Positions 1 to 7,062 of a DNA stretch of 33,593 nt are shown here, one piece after another. The translations under genes and the position numbers were made by a program. The notes under the pieces were generated by a model, which was not told the origin of the DNA, did no database searches, and saw nothing but the letters and a program-made list of their open reading frames with translations. This DNA comes from an uncultured Bacillota bacterium (GTDB taxonomy: Bacteria; Bacillota; Clostridia; Oscillospirales; Oscillospiraceae), in the NCBI GenBank assembly GCA_947383275.1, contig CANDCW010000022.1, positions 1-33,593 of the forward strand, in the 5' to 3' direction. Every line of letters starts with the position of its first letter. Position 1 is the stretch's first letter.

Positions 1-402
1 CTCATAGGTATGGTGGATACTGGAAAAGTATTCCGGCCTTTCCCCCGCCATCAGCTCCTCCACAGCAGACACCACATCGGTGTAGCTGCCTGTTCCCAGC
101 ATGCCATCCACTTCAGGCAGCTCGGCCAGGATATCTTCCCGGTAGCGCTGGGTCAGGCAGCCCGTTGCAAGGAGCTTTTTCAGCTTGCCGGCCTTTTTCA
201 GCTCAGCCAGCTGTAGAATATTGTCAATGGCCTCGCTCTTGGCCGACTCGATAAACCCGCAGGTGTTCAGCACCGCCACATCGGCTCCCTCCGGGTCGCC
301 GGTAACGGTGTGCCCCGCTTTGCGGCACAGGGCCATCATCTGCTCGGTATTCACCAGGTTTTTGGCGCAGCCGAGAGAGATAAATGCTATTTTATATGGC
401 AT
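1..402 (-). CDS. rimO: Ribosomal protein S12 methylthiotransferase RimO (N-terminal part; gene runs off the window)
   Basis: This is a radical-SAM methylthiotransferase that adds a methylthio group to an aspartate of ribosomal protein S12. The visible 134 codons begin MPYKIAFISLGCAKNLVNTE, and SLGCAKNLVNTE is the hallmark opening of RimO (MiaB differs here). Further cysteines of the N-terminal UPF0004 domain follow in LNTCGFIESAK and ATGCLTQRY, so the three expected cysteines of that domain are present. The radical-SAM CxxxCxxC core and the TRAM domain lie outside the window. The ATG at 400-402 is preceded by an AGGAG at good distance. The Xre-type gene ends only 21 bp upstream on the same strand, so rimO is probably transcribed at least partly with that regulator. 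The family call is from motif recognition; the truncation is only the window edge. Confidence 0.93.
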   Translation of the reverse strand, partial: MPYKIAFISLGCAKNLVNTEQMMALCRKAGHTVTGDPEGADVAVLNTCGFIESAKSEAIDNILQLAELKKAGKLKKLLATGCLTQRYREDILAELPEVDGMLGTGSYTDVVSAVEELMAGERPEYFSSIHHTYE

Positions 403-423
403 GGTATCGCTCCTAATTATGTG

Positions 424-657
424 TCAGTTTCCCCGCCATGAGGGGTTGTCGGTAATACCCAAAAGGTAGTCGGCGGAGACTTTATAAAATTCGCACAGCC
501 GATAAAAGCGGTCCAGATTCGTACCGCTCTTTCCGTTTTCCATGTCACTAACCTGTGTCCTGGTGACATTCAGCAAATCAGCAACTACTTTCTGTGAAAG
601 GCCTCTCTCCTCTCGCAGGTTCAGCAGACGGCTCCCAAACAAATTTTTATCAAACAT
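424..657 (-). CDS. Xre-family helix-turn-helix regulator of cassette 1 (77 aa)
   Basis: This is a single-domain HTH_3/Xre DNA-binding protein. The helix-turn-helix covers roughly residues 15-42 (GLSQKVVADLLNVTRTQVSD, then MENGK), and the C-terminus carries the VSADYLLGITD motif common in Clostridial and phage-type repressors. An in-frame TTG lies six codons upstream at 675, but it has no ribosome binding site. The ATG at 657 has a GTGGG-like stretch and gives the expected N-terminus, so I chose it. The gene is divergent from the small gene at 737 across a 79-bp region with ACGTAG repeats, which suggests it represses that gene and perhaps itself. It ends 21 bp before rimO on the same strand. 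It is AT-richer than its neighbours. It aligns without gaps with the regulator at 28910 (about 21 identities in 64 positions). Confidence 0.85.
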   Translation of the reverse strand: MFDKNLFGSRLLNLREERGLSQKVVADLLNVTRTQVSDMENGKSGTNLDRFYRLCEFYKVSADYLLGITDNPSWRGN

Positions 658-668
658 AGCGCACCCAC

Positions 669-697
669 TTGACAACGTAGATTTATTCTGATACCAT
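669..697 (+). promoter_or_regulatory. Sigma-A-type promoter of the cassette 1 small gene
   Basis: A perfect -35 box TTGACA (669-674) is followed by a 17-bp spacer and a -10-like TACCAT (692-697, four of six consensus bases). Transcription would start near 704, inside the inverted repeat at 700-722, and run into the gene at 737. The AACGTAG repeat begins at the last base of the -35 box, so a bound repressor would block RNA polymerase. Sequence match only. Confidence 0.6.
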
Positions 698-722
698 AGA
701 AACGTAGATTAAACCTACGTTT
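674..722. promoter_or_regulatory. Operator-like repeats between the divergent genes of cassette 1
   Basis: AACGTAGATTTA at 674-685 is repeated as AACGTAGATTAA at 701-712. The second copy is also the left arm of an inverted repeat, AAACGTAG (700-707), seven bases, then CTACGTTT (715-722). The two direct copies start 27 bp apart. One copy overlaps the -35/spacer of the promoter at 669-697 and the palindrome covers its predicted start. This is the expected layout for binding sites of the adjacent Xre-type protein. The repeats are seen directly; the binding protein is inferred from position. Confidence 0.65.
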
Positions 723-736
723 TGGAGGACACACAA

Positions 737-988
737 ATGAACGATTTTATTAACAATCTCTATAGTACACTTGTTGAAACGATCCGTACTCCCCAAGGAG
801 ACCCGGAATACGAGCGCGCTGTGCAAGCATACATGAAACTGGAGGAAGAAGTCAAGGAAAAGATCGGCTTAGACCTTCTGTCGCAATATCAACGCGCCCA
901 GGACGCCGCCTTTGGTTGGGAACGTGAGGCGGTCTTTGCCTGCGGCCTGCACTTCGGGGTCCGCTTCATGCTGGAGGTGCTAGGCTAA
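737..988 (+). CDS. Small protein of cassette 1 (83 aa), DUF6809-like, function unknown
   Basis: This is a small, mostly helical, acidic protein without signal peptide or membrane segment. It starts MNDFINNLYSTL. It contains PEYERAV, a GLDLL motif in the middle and a C-terminal GLHFGVRFMLEVLG. The ending resembles the GF-x-G-x-R-x-M-x-EVL tail I associate with DUF6809 proteins of Clostridia; that family link is from memory and tentative. The ATG at 737 has GGAGG at 724-728; the TTG upstream at 722 lies on that site, so it is not the start. Its stop codon interleaves with that of recX on the other strand (4-bp overlap). The 90-aa protein at 28561-28833 starts with the same MND and aligns ungapped from PEY over 60 residues with 11 identities, including G-x-DL and GL. 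Both are divergent from an Xre regulator. Confidence 0.75.
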   Translation: MNDFINNLYSTLVETIRTPQGDPEYERAVQAYMKLEEEVKEKIGLDLLSQYQRAQDAAFGWEREAVFACGLHFGVRFMLEVLG

Positions 989-1605
989 TCATAAACCTCC
1001 ATGCCGTACCGCCGCAGTGCCTCGCTGATTTCGGACCAGGAAAAGCCCCGGCGGGCCAGGGCGTCGGAGGCCCGCTTCACGTCCTTGGGGTCGTGGCTGC
1101 CCTTGAGCTTCTTCTCCAAAAACGCGTCAATGGCGCAGGCGTTGTCCTCCTCTTTGACCTGAGCCAGCGCCTCGTCCCACAGCTCCCGGGGAATGCCCCG
1201 GCGGTAGAGCTCGTCCCGTATTTTCCGCGCTCCATAGCCCTTGCGGGTATAAAACGCCGCCACCTGGGCAGCATACTGCCCATCGTTGAGATAGCCCAGC
1301 TCCTCCAGCCAACCGGCGATTTCCTGGGCCTTTTCCGGCGGGCAGTCCCTTTCCTCTAAAATTTTCAGCAGCATTTTTCGGGATTTTGGGGTATCTGTCA
1401 CAACCCGCAGGGCGTAAGAGCGGAAATTTTCGTTCTCAACGGCCTGCAAAAGCCGATCCGCCTCCTCGTCCGACAGCTCCCGTCCGGTGTAGAGGGCGAA
1501 GTCCGCGATCTGATTTCTGCTCACCCGCAGAATGGATCCGTCCTCCAGCACCGCCAGCCAGCGGTCCCGGACCCGCTTAGAGGGCTTTAATTCCTGAATA
1601 ATCAT
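985..1605 (-). CDS. recX: Regulatory protein RecX
   Basis: RecX binds RecA filaments and limits their extension, moderating recombination and SOS induction. The 206-aa product has the family's usual length and its three-helix repeats: residues around RVVTDTPKSRKMLLKILEER, then LEELGYLNDGQYA with ARKIRDELYRRGI, and a third repeat near the C-terminus (ALARRGFSWSEISEAL). The ATG at 1603-1605 directly follows the recA stop codon (TAA then ATG with no gap), and a GAGGGG inside the end of recA serves as its ribosome binding site, so it is translated with recA. The 3' end overlaps the convergent small gene by 4 bp. The N-terminal part (LEDGSILRVSRNQIADFALYTGREL) is typical of Clostridial RecX. Confidence 0.92.
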   Translation of the reverse strand: MIIQELKPSKRVRDRWLAVLEDGSILRVSRNQIADFALYTGRELSDEEADRLLQAVENENFRSYALRVVTDTPKSRKMLLKILEERDCPPEKAQEIAGWLEELGYLNDGQYAAQVAAFYTRKGYGARKIRDELYRRGIPRELWDEALAQVKEEDNACAIDAFLEKKLKGSHDPKDVKRASDALARRGFSWSEISEALRRYGMEVYD

Positions 1606-2727
1606 TTACCCCTCGTCCAACGGCGCGCCGTCGTCAAAATCGTCGGCAGACACATCCACTGCCCGGCCCGCGGCCTTGGCTGCGGTTTGGGACTGCTTGC
1701 TCATGAGCTTAAAGGCGTTGGCGCGGACCTGCGCCTCCACATCAGCGGCGACCTCGGGATTGTCCTTCAGGTACTGCTTAGCGGCCTCCCGGCCCTGTCC
1801 GATACGGGTCTCGCCCATAGAAAACCAGGATCCCGACTTCTGTATGATGTCCAGCTTCACCGCCAGGTCAACCATCTCGCCCCACTTAGAGATGCCCTCG
1901 CCGTAGAGGATCTCAAACTCCGCCTCCCGGAAGGGCGGGGCCACCTTATTTTTGACAATTTTGGCCCGGGTACGGTTGCCGATCAGCTCGCCGCCGTCCT
2001 TGATGGCCTCAATCTTGCGCACGTCGATGCGGACGGAGGCATAAAACTTCAGCGCCCGGCCTCCGGTGGTAACCTCCGGATTGCCGTACATCACGCCCAC
2101 CTTCTCCCGTAGCTGGTTGATGAAAATGACAATGCAATTGGTCTTGGCGATGGAACCGGCCAGCTTGCGCAGCGCCTGGCTCATCAACCGGGCCAGCAGG
2201 CCCACATGACTGTCGCCCATATCGCCCTCAATCTCGGCCCTGGGGGTCAGGGCGGCTACGGAGTCCACCACCACCACATCAATGGCTCCGGAACGGACCA
2301 GGGCCTCGCAGATCTCCAGCCCCTGTTCGCCGGTGTCGGGCTGAGAGATCAGCATGGAGTCGATATCCACGCCCAGCGCCCGGGCATAGCTGGGATCCAG
2401 GGCGTGCTCAGCATCGATAAAGGCCACCTCTCCCCCCCGCTTTTGGGCTTCGGCCACGATGTGGAGGGCCAGGGTAGTCTTGCCTGACGACTCGGGGCCA
2501 TAGACCTCGATGATGCGGCCCTTGGGCACGCCGCCGATGCCCAAGGCGATATCTAGAGACAGGGAGCCGGTTGGAATGGAGTCCACCACCACGCCGGTGT
2601 TCTCTCCCAGCCGCATAACAGTCCCCTTGCCATAGGTCTTGTCCAGCTGGGCCAAGCAGGTCTCCAGGGCTTTCTTCTTATCCGCAGCCGGCGCGGCCGG
2701 TTCAATCATCGGTTTTTTCTGTGCCAT
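1606..2727 (-). CDS. recA: Recombinase RecA
   Basis: RecA forms ATP-dependent filaments on single-stranded DNA, catalyses strand exchange and stimulates LexA self-cleavage. The Walker A motif GPESSGKT lies at about residues 77-84, followed by FIDAEHALD, the VVVDSVAAL Walker B strand, the L1 region (EGDMGDSHVG), FINQLREKVGVMYGNPE and TTGGRALKFYASVR. The product is 373 aa, within the normal range, with an acidic C-terminal tail. I start at the ATG at 2725-2727 (MAQKKPMIEP): AAAGG ends nine bases before it, whereas it directly touches the alternative ATG at 2736, which would be too close. recX follows immediately. I see no canonical Gram-positive SOS box (CGAAC-N4-GTTCG) in the 217 bp upstream. 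Confidence 0.97.
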   Translation of the reverse strand: MAQKKPMIEPAAPAADKKKALETCLAQLDKTYGKGTVMRLGENTGVVVDSIPTGSLSLDIALGIGGVPKGRIIEVYGPESSGKTTLALHIVAEAQKRGGEVAFIDAEHALDPSYARALGVDIDSMLISQPDTGEQGLEICEALVRSGAIDVVVVDSVAALTPRAEIEGDMGDSHVGLLARLMSQALRKLAGSIAKTNCIVIFINQLREKVGVMYGNPEVTTGGRALKFYASVRIDVRKIEAIKDGGELIGNRTRAKIVKNKVAPPFREAEFEILYGEGISKWGEMVDLAVKLDIIQKSGSWFSMGETRIGQGREAAKQYLKDNPEVAADVEAQVRANAFKLMSKQSQTAAKAAGRAVDVSADDFDDGAPLDEG

Positions 2728-2944
2728 ATCGATCATCCTTTCCCGCCGGCATGTTCAGGACCGCCGGCCTCTTACCGTCTTATATCTTACGCTCTTATAT
2801 GTCCCATAAAACGGACTTTTGTCCTCGCAAACTCCGTTCCGCTCCATTTGTCTTCCGTCAAATATCCCGCTCCACTTCGTTGCTCGTCCTCTCCAAAACG
2901 GACCCGCTGCGCTGGGCTCCGTTTGGGGAGCGCCTCCGGCGGTC
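2728..2944. other. recA leader / prmC-recA intergenic region with inverted repeats
   Basis: This 217-bp stretch has no convincing gene; a 72-codon minus-strand frame covers part of it but has no ribosome binding site. It contains a long imperfect hairpin at 2891-2930 (CTCCAAAACGGA pairing with TCCGTTTGGGGAG) just after the prmC stop; in the minus direction its right arm ends in a TTTT run, so it could be a weak terminator. A shorter hairpin GGAC-TTTT-GTCC lies at 2813-2824. AAAACGGAC occurs in both (2809-2817 and 2895-2903). The recA promoter is presumably here, but I could not place it with confidence. Confidence 0.4.
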
Positions 2945-3808
2945 TTAATTATTAACTGTCCCTTCCACCACACGGAGGACGCTCTGGGTATCCGGAAGGA
3001 CCTTTACGTCCTCATAGCCGTTTTTCTCCAAAATATCCTCCACGGCTGGGGCCTGCCCCATGCCCACCTCAAAAATCAGCGTCCCGCCCAGGCGGAGCGC
3101 CGACTTCCACTTGGAGGCAACCGCATGGTAGAAATCCAGGCCGTCGCCGCCGCCGTCCAAGGCCATATGGGGCTCGTAATCCCGCACTGACACATCCAGG
3201 CTGGCAATGTCGCCGGAGGGGATGTAGGGCGGGTTGCACACAATGGCGTCAAAGTCCCACAGCGCAGAGCTGGGGGACTCCAGGGCGTCGACGGATAGGC
3301 AGGTGACCCGGGCGTTGAGCTCGTTGCGGCGGACGTTCTGCTTGCACACCCGCAGCGCCCCCTCGGACAGCTCCGCCAGCACCACCCGGCACTCCGGGGC
3401 GTTGGCAGCAATGGCCAGCCCCACGCAGCCGCTGCCGGCGCACAGATCCAGCACCCGGGCCCCCTCGCCGGACTCCCGGGCCTTGAGGATACCCCGTTCG
3501 GCCAGCAGCTCGGTGTCCAGCCGGGGAATGAGCACGTCCCGGGAAATGTCCAGGGACAGGCCGTAGAACTCCCACTCCCCGATGATGTAGGCCACCGGCT
3601 CCCCTGCCAGGCGGCGCCTGACCAATTCCTCCACTCGCTGTTCCATTGCCCCCGACACATATAGGGACATGTCCCGATAGAACTGCTCCCGGCTTTTGTC
3701 GGCGGCAAAGCAGATGATCTCCCGGGCCTCCAGCTGGGCAGACTCCACTCCCGCTTTCTTCAGCCGGGCGCGGGTATCCAGGAATAGGTTGTTGTAGGTG
3801 GTCGCCAT
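2945..3808 (-). CDS. prmC: Peptide chain release factor N5-glutamine methyltransferase PrmC
   Basis: PrmC methylates the glutamine of the GGQ motif in release factors RF1 and RF2 using S-adenosylmethionine. The 287-aa protein has the N-terminal helical domain with PVAYIIGEWEFYG (about residues 71-83), the SAM-binding motif DLCAGSGCVGLA at about 121-132 and the catalytic/substrate motif NPPYIPSGD at about 192-200. The ATG at 3806-3808 follows an AGGAAGGTG. The DUF1385 gene ends 34 bp upstream; the pairing of prmC with DUF1385 is common in Firmicutes, often with prfA, which is not seen here. Length and motifs are all normal. Confidence 0.95.
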   Translation of the reverse strand: MATTYNNLFLDTRARLKKAGVESAQLEAREIICFAADKSREQFYRDMSLYVSGAMEQRVEELVRRRLAGEPVAYIIGEWEFYGLSLDISRDVLIPRLDTELLAERGILKARESGEGARVLDLCAGSGCVGLAIAANAPECRVVLAELSEGALRVCKQNVRRNELNARVTCLSVDALESPSSALWDFDAIVCNPPYIPSGDIASLDVSVRDYEPHMALDGGGDGLDFYHAVASKWKSALRLGGTLIFEVGMGQAPAVEDILEKNGYEDVKVLPDTQSVLRVVEGTVNN

Positions 3809-3842
3809 AGAATCACCTTCCTGTTATTTTTAACATTCCGTT

Positions 3843-4814
3843 CTACCAGGCGTCTTCGCCCTTGGTTTCCGGTAAAACCAGCTCCAGGGCCCTGATGCCC
3901 ACCTCGATCATGGAGTCGTCCGGCTCGAAGGTAGTAAAATTTTGCAGCCACAGGCCTGGTGCGGTCAGGGCCTTGGTGACCGGGCCGTCGTGGCGGCCCG
4001 CCCAGCGGTTAAATTCGTAGCTGATCCCCACGATCACAGGCAGCATCGCCAGATGGGCCAGAAACCGCAAAAACGGATTGCGCACCGGCCAGACGGCGAA
4101 CACCACTGTGGACACAAGGATGGAGATGACAATTACCATGAACAGAAAGCTGGTCCCGCACCGTGGATGGTGCCGGGGCTGGACGCGCACATTTTCCACC
4201 GTCAGCGGCAGGCCGGCCTCATAACAGAAAATGGTTTTGTGCTCCGCGCCATGGTAGGAGAACACCCGCTTCATTTCCCCCATCCGGGAACACAAGGCCA
4301 GATAGGCCACAAAAATAAGCACCTTCAATACGCTCTCCGCCAGATTCCGGGCCAGCATGGAGGGGGTCAGCACCGTAACCGCCGTCCCCAGCAGGGTGGG
4401 CAGAAGAAAAAACAGCCCGATGGACATGCCCAGGCCCAGAATCACCGCCAGCGTGGTAATCAGGGCGGTAAATTTCTCGTTGCCCAGCTTTTCGTTGAGC
4501 CACGCCTCAAATCTGGAGGGCTCTTCCTCCTCTTCCCCATCCTCGGGGAAAAACTCCGCGGAGTACATCAGCGCGGTGACGCCGTTATACATGGAGTCGG
4601 CAAAGTTCACCACCCCCCGGATGAGGGGCCAGCCCAGGACCGGATACCTGTCCTTAATCAATTTCAGGTCCTTTTCCTGAACCTCCAGCCCGCCGTCGGT
4701 TCTGCGGACCACCACGGCCTGCTTTTTGGGGCCGCGCATCATAATGCCCTCAATGAGGGCCTGTCCGCCGCACATGGTTTTAAATTTGGATTGCTGTTGA
4801 TTTTGCTTGGACAT
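3843..4814 (-). CDS. DUF1385 family membrane protein (YqhQ-like)
   Basis: The 323-aa protein belongs to the DUF1385 family; its biochemical role is not settled as far as I know. It opens with a soluble part containing the family signature MCGGQALIEGIMMRGP (about residues 14-29) and has an acidic stretch (EDGEEEEEPSRF). Several hydrophobic segments follow (LITTLAVILGLGMSIGLFFL; SVLKVLIFVAYLALC; FLFMVIVISILVSTVVFAVW; FLAHLAMLPVIVGISYEF). Between the membrane segments lies a conserved polar patch with HGAEHKTI and PRHHPRCGTS, whose histidines and cysteine could bind metal. The ATG at 4812-4814 has AAAGGAG upstream. It sits between a histidine kinase gene and prmC on the same strand. Confidence 0.88.
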   Translation of the reverse strand: MSKQNQQQSKFKTMCGGQALIEGIMMRGPKKQAVVVRRTDGGLEVQEKDLKLIKDRYPVLGWPLIRGVVNFADSMYNGVTALMYSAEFFPEDGEEEEEPSRFEAWLNEKLGNEKFTALITTLAVILGLGMSIGLFFLLPTLLGTAVTVLTPSMLARNLAESVLKVLIFVAYLALCSRMGEMKRVFSYHGAEHKTIFCYEAGLPLTVENVRVQPRHHPRCGTSFLFMVIVISILVSTVVFAVWPVRNPFLRFLAHLAMLPVIVGISYEFNRWAGRHDGPVTKALTAPGLWLQNFTTFEPDDSMIEVGIRALELVLPETKGEDAW

Positions 4815-4862
4815 GTAGGTTCTCCTTTGGTTTATCTCCTGTTTATTGTATCAGAGCGGGCG

Positions 4863-6290
4863 TCAATTTTCAATGGGAATGCGGATGGCAACCTGAAAGC
4901 CGCCGCCCTCGGCGTTGCCTACCTCCAAATAGCCCTCGTGGCGGGTGACGATCTCCTCGCACACCGCCAGGCCGATGCCGGAACCCCGGGCCTTGGAGCT
5001 GCCCTTGTAGAACTTGTTTTTCAGAAACGGGAGTTCTTCCTCGGGGACGCCGGGCCCATAGTCCCGGATGCGGATGACCGCCATATCCCCCGTCCGTTCC
5101 ACGGACACGTCAATACGCTGGCCGGCTCCGCCGTGCTTGGCCGCGTTATCCAGGAGGTTGCAGAACACCTGGCGCAGCCGCTCCGGATCGCCGCTGATGG
5201 GGAGCATCTCATCAGGGCAGTCAAAGTATTGCAGGGAGATGCCCTCCTTGCGGAAGAACTCGGTGTAGGTATACACGGCGTCCTCCAGCTCTGCTTTCAG
5301 GTCCAAGGGTTCTACCGACAGGGTAAAACGGCCGTCCTCCATGCGGGAGAATTCCAGCAGCTCTTCCACCATATTGCCCAGCCGTTTAGCCTCAGAAACA
5401 ATGATGCCCATCCCCTTGCGGATGTCGTCGGCGGAGCGGCACTCCCCGTTTTGTATGGTCTCTGCCCAGCCGGTAATCGCCGTCAGAGGGGTGCGCAGCT
5501 CATGGGAGACGGAGGAAATGAACTCGCTCTGGGTTTTCTCCGCTTGACGGATCTTCCGGGACATATCGTTGATGGCGTCGGTAAGTTCGCCGATTTCATC
5601 GTCATACTTCTTCTCAATCTGCACGCCGTAGCTGCCGTCAGCAATCACCCGGGCGGTTTCGGTAATCCCCGCCAGGGGCTCCACAATGGAGCGCACAAAG
5701 TACAAATTGGAAAAATACACCATGGCAAAAATACCCAGGGCGATGGCGCTGATTACAGCCATGGTAAAAACGAACTGCCGGTCAATCTCAGACAGCGAGG
5801 TGACATAGCGGATCATCCCCACTACCTCCCCCTGGTAGATCACCGGGCTGGAGGCCGCCAAAATGCGTTCCCCGGTGGACGGGTCCCGCCCCTTCCAGGA
5901 CTTGGTGCTCAGCTCGTTCAGCGCCTGCTGAATATCCGGCGTTCCCGGCATGCTGCCTGCGGTAAGGTCGTTACCCGAGTACAGCACCGCCCCGGTGGTG
6001 TCCAGGAATTGCAGCTCCAGACTGCTCTTGTCCTCATAGCTGCTCACCGTCTGCTGGGCCGCCGCCCGGTAGTCGGAGCGGGTATACATCCGGAAGCCGT
6101 TGGCAGATGAGGTGGCTTTCCGCGTCAGGTCGTCCGCCGTACCGGTGTAGTAGTAGCTCACCAGCATGGCGGCAAACGCGCCTACTGCCAGCGCCAGGAT
6201 CAGCAGAACAATGGCCACGCTGTTCAGCAGCCACCGCCGCCGGATGCCCCGGATCTTGACCTGATCCTGCAATCGCGTCGTCTTTGCCAT
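4863..6290 (-). CDS. Sensor histidine kinase, HAMP-containing (475 aa)
   Basis: This membrane sensor kinase is the partner of the response regulator ending 4 bp upstream. One membrane segment (about 20-45) and a second (about 173-198) flank an extracytoplasmic sensor of about 125 residues. A HAMP domain follows (about 199-250, SIVEPLAGITETARVIADGS). The HisKA domain carries the phosphorylated His263 in SSVSHELRTPL. The ATPase domain has the N box CNLLDNAAKHG, the G1 box RDYGPGVP and the G2 box GSGIGLAV. An in-frame extension reaches 6365, but it overlaps the regulator gene; the ATG at 6290 fits its end and gives a normal N-terminus, so I start there. The layout is like WalK/PhoR-type kinases, though no PAS domain is evident. 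The signal sensed is unknown. Confidence 0.92.
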   Translation of the reverse strand: MAKTTRLQDQVKIRGIRRRWLLNSVAIVLLILALAVGAFAAMLVSYYYTGTADDLTRKATSSANGFRMYTRSDYRAAAQQTVSSYEDKSSLELQFLDTTGAVLYSGNDLTAGSMPGTPDIQQALNELSTKSWKGRDPSTGERILAASSPVIYQGEVVGMIRYVTSLSEIDRQFVFTMAVISAIALGIFAMVYFSNLYFVRSIVEPLAGITETARVIADGSYGVQIEKKYDDEIGELTDAINDMSRKIRQAEKTQSEFISSVSHELRTPLTAITGWAETIQNGECRSADDIRKGMGIIVSEAKRLGNMVEELLEFSRMEDGRFTLSVEPLDLKAELEDAVYTYTEFFRKEGISLQYFDCPDEMLPISGDPERLRQVFCNLLDNAAKHGGAGQRIDVSVERTGDMAVIRIRDYGPGVPEEELPFLKNKFYKGSSKARGSGIGLAVCEEIVTRHEGYLEVGNAEGGGFQVAIRIPIEN

Positions 6291-6294
6291 TGTC

Positions 6295-6984
6295 TCAGCT
6301 TCCCCACTTATACCCGTAACCCCACACCGTGTTGACGAAGGTAGGTTTTTGGGCGTTGTCCTCAATTTTAATGCGCAGCCGCCGGATATTCACGTCCACA
6401 ATCTTCAGCTCGCCAAAGTAATCCTTCCCCCAGACCGTATCCAGGATCTCCTCCCGGGAGAGGGCCTTGCCCGGGTTCTCCATAAACAGTTTGACGATAG
6501 AATACTCCACCTGGGTAAGCTTGACCCGCTGGCCGTTTTTCTCCAAGGTCCGGTTGCGGGTATTCAGAAGGAAGGGCGGGTCGCTGATCTCATCGGACGA
6601 GACGGCGGCCTCGTCGCCGCCGGTGCGGCGGAAGAGGGCGTCCACCCGGGCTGTGAGCTCCGCGGGGGAAAAGGGCTTTGTAACATAGTCGTCCGCACCG
6701 GTCATCAGGCCGGTGACCTTATCCATCTCCTGTGTACGGGCGGTAAGCATGATAATGCCGATTTTGTTGTCCATAGCCCGCAGGCGGCGGCAGACCTCGA
6801 AGCCGTCAATGCCGGGCAGCATGATGTCCAGCAGGGCCACTTTGATATCCGGATTATCCCGGACCGCCTCCAGGGCCTCTTCGCCGGTGCCGGCTTCCAC
6901 AGTCTGGTAGCCCGCCCGCTTCAGGTTGATGACCACAAAGCTGCGGATATTCTCCTCGTCCTCCAGAACCAATACCTTTCTCAT
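6295..6984 (-). CDS. OmpR/PhoB-family response regulator
   Basis: The 229-aa protein has a receiver domain (residues 1-~120) with acidic pocket E8-D9, phosphoacceptor Asp53 in LLDIMLPG, Thr81 in MLTAR and Lys103 in TKPFSP. A winged-helix DNA-binding domain follows (~135-229), with RVKLTQVEYSIVKLF, ALSREEILDTVWG and the ending VNTVWGYGYKWG typical of OmpR-family regulators. The ATG at 6982-6984 has GAGGGG upstream. It is cotranscribed with the kinase (4-bp gap), and the lipoprotein gene ends 78 bp upstream on the same strand, so the three may form one signalling locus. The target genes cannot be read from the sequence. Confidence 0.95.
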   Translation of the reverse strand: MRKVLVLEDEENIRSFVVINLKRAGYQTVEAGTGEEALEAVRDNPDIKVALLDIMLPGIDGFEVCRRLRAMDNKIGIIMLTARTQEMDKVTGLMTGADDYVTKPFSPAELTARVDALFRRTGGDEAAVSSDEISDPPFLLNTRNRTLEKNGQRVKLTQVEYSIVKLFMENPGKALSREEILDTVWGKDYFGELKIVDVNIRRLRIKIEDNAQKPTFVNTVWGYGYKWGS

Positions 6985-7062
6985 AGGCTATTCCCCTCAC
7001 ATGGAGGTTTTTCCGCGGAATCCGTCCCCAAAGGGCGGGATCCGTCCAAAACCAAAGATTGT

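Larger units (their letters stand above)
424..988. other. Cassette 1: Xre regulator and divergent small gene inserted between recX and rimO
   Basis: This 565-bp unit holds a minus-strand repressor gene, a 79-bp operator/promoter region and a plus-strand small gene. It is AT-richer than the flanking genes. The regulator reads the same way as recA-recX and rimO, while the small gene reads against them and touches the recX stop codon. The same arrangement recurs at 28561-29131. No terminal repeats, target duplication or recombinase are visible, so calling it a mobile unit is inference from the repeated architecture and composition. Confidence 0.55.

Noticed and set aside
424..988. A classical type II toxin-antitoxin operon
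   Set aside because: The two genes are divergent rather than in one operon, and the small protein has no recognisable toxin fold, so the label is not supported.
2849..2865. GAAC-N3-GTTT (minus strand) as a LexA box upstream of recA
   Set aside because: The spacing is three instead of four and the flanking bases do not match the Gram-positive SOS consensus.
2755..2973. 72-codon minus-strand frame in the prmC-recA gap
   Set aside because: It begins inside the prmC 3' end, lacks a ribosome binding site and overlaps hairpins; no family is recognisable.
3942..6110. 722-codon open frame on the plus strand opposite the DUF1385 and kinase genes
   Set aside because: It is a shadow frame caused by GC-rich third positions. 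The minus strand has clear family motifs throughout, and the plus-strand translation is rich in His, Gly and Gln with no recognisable domain.
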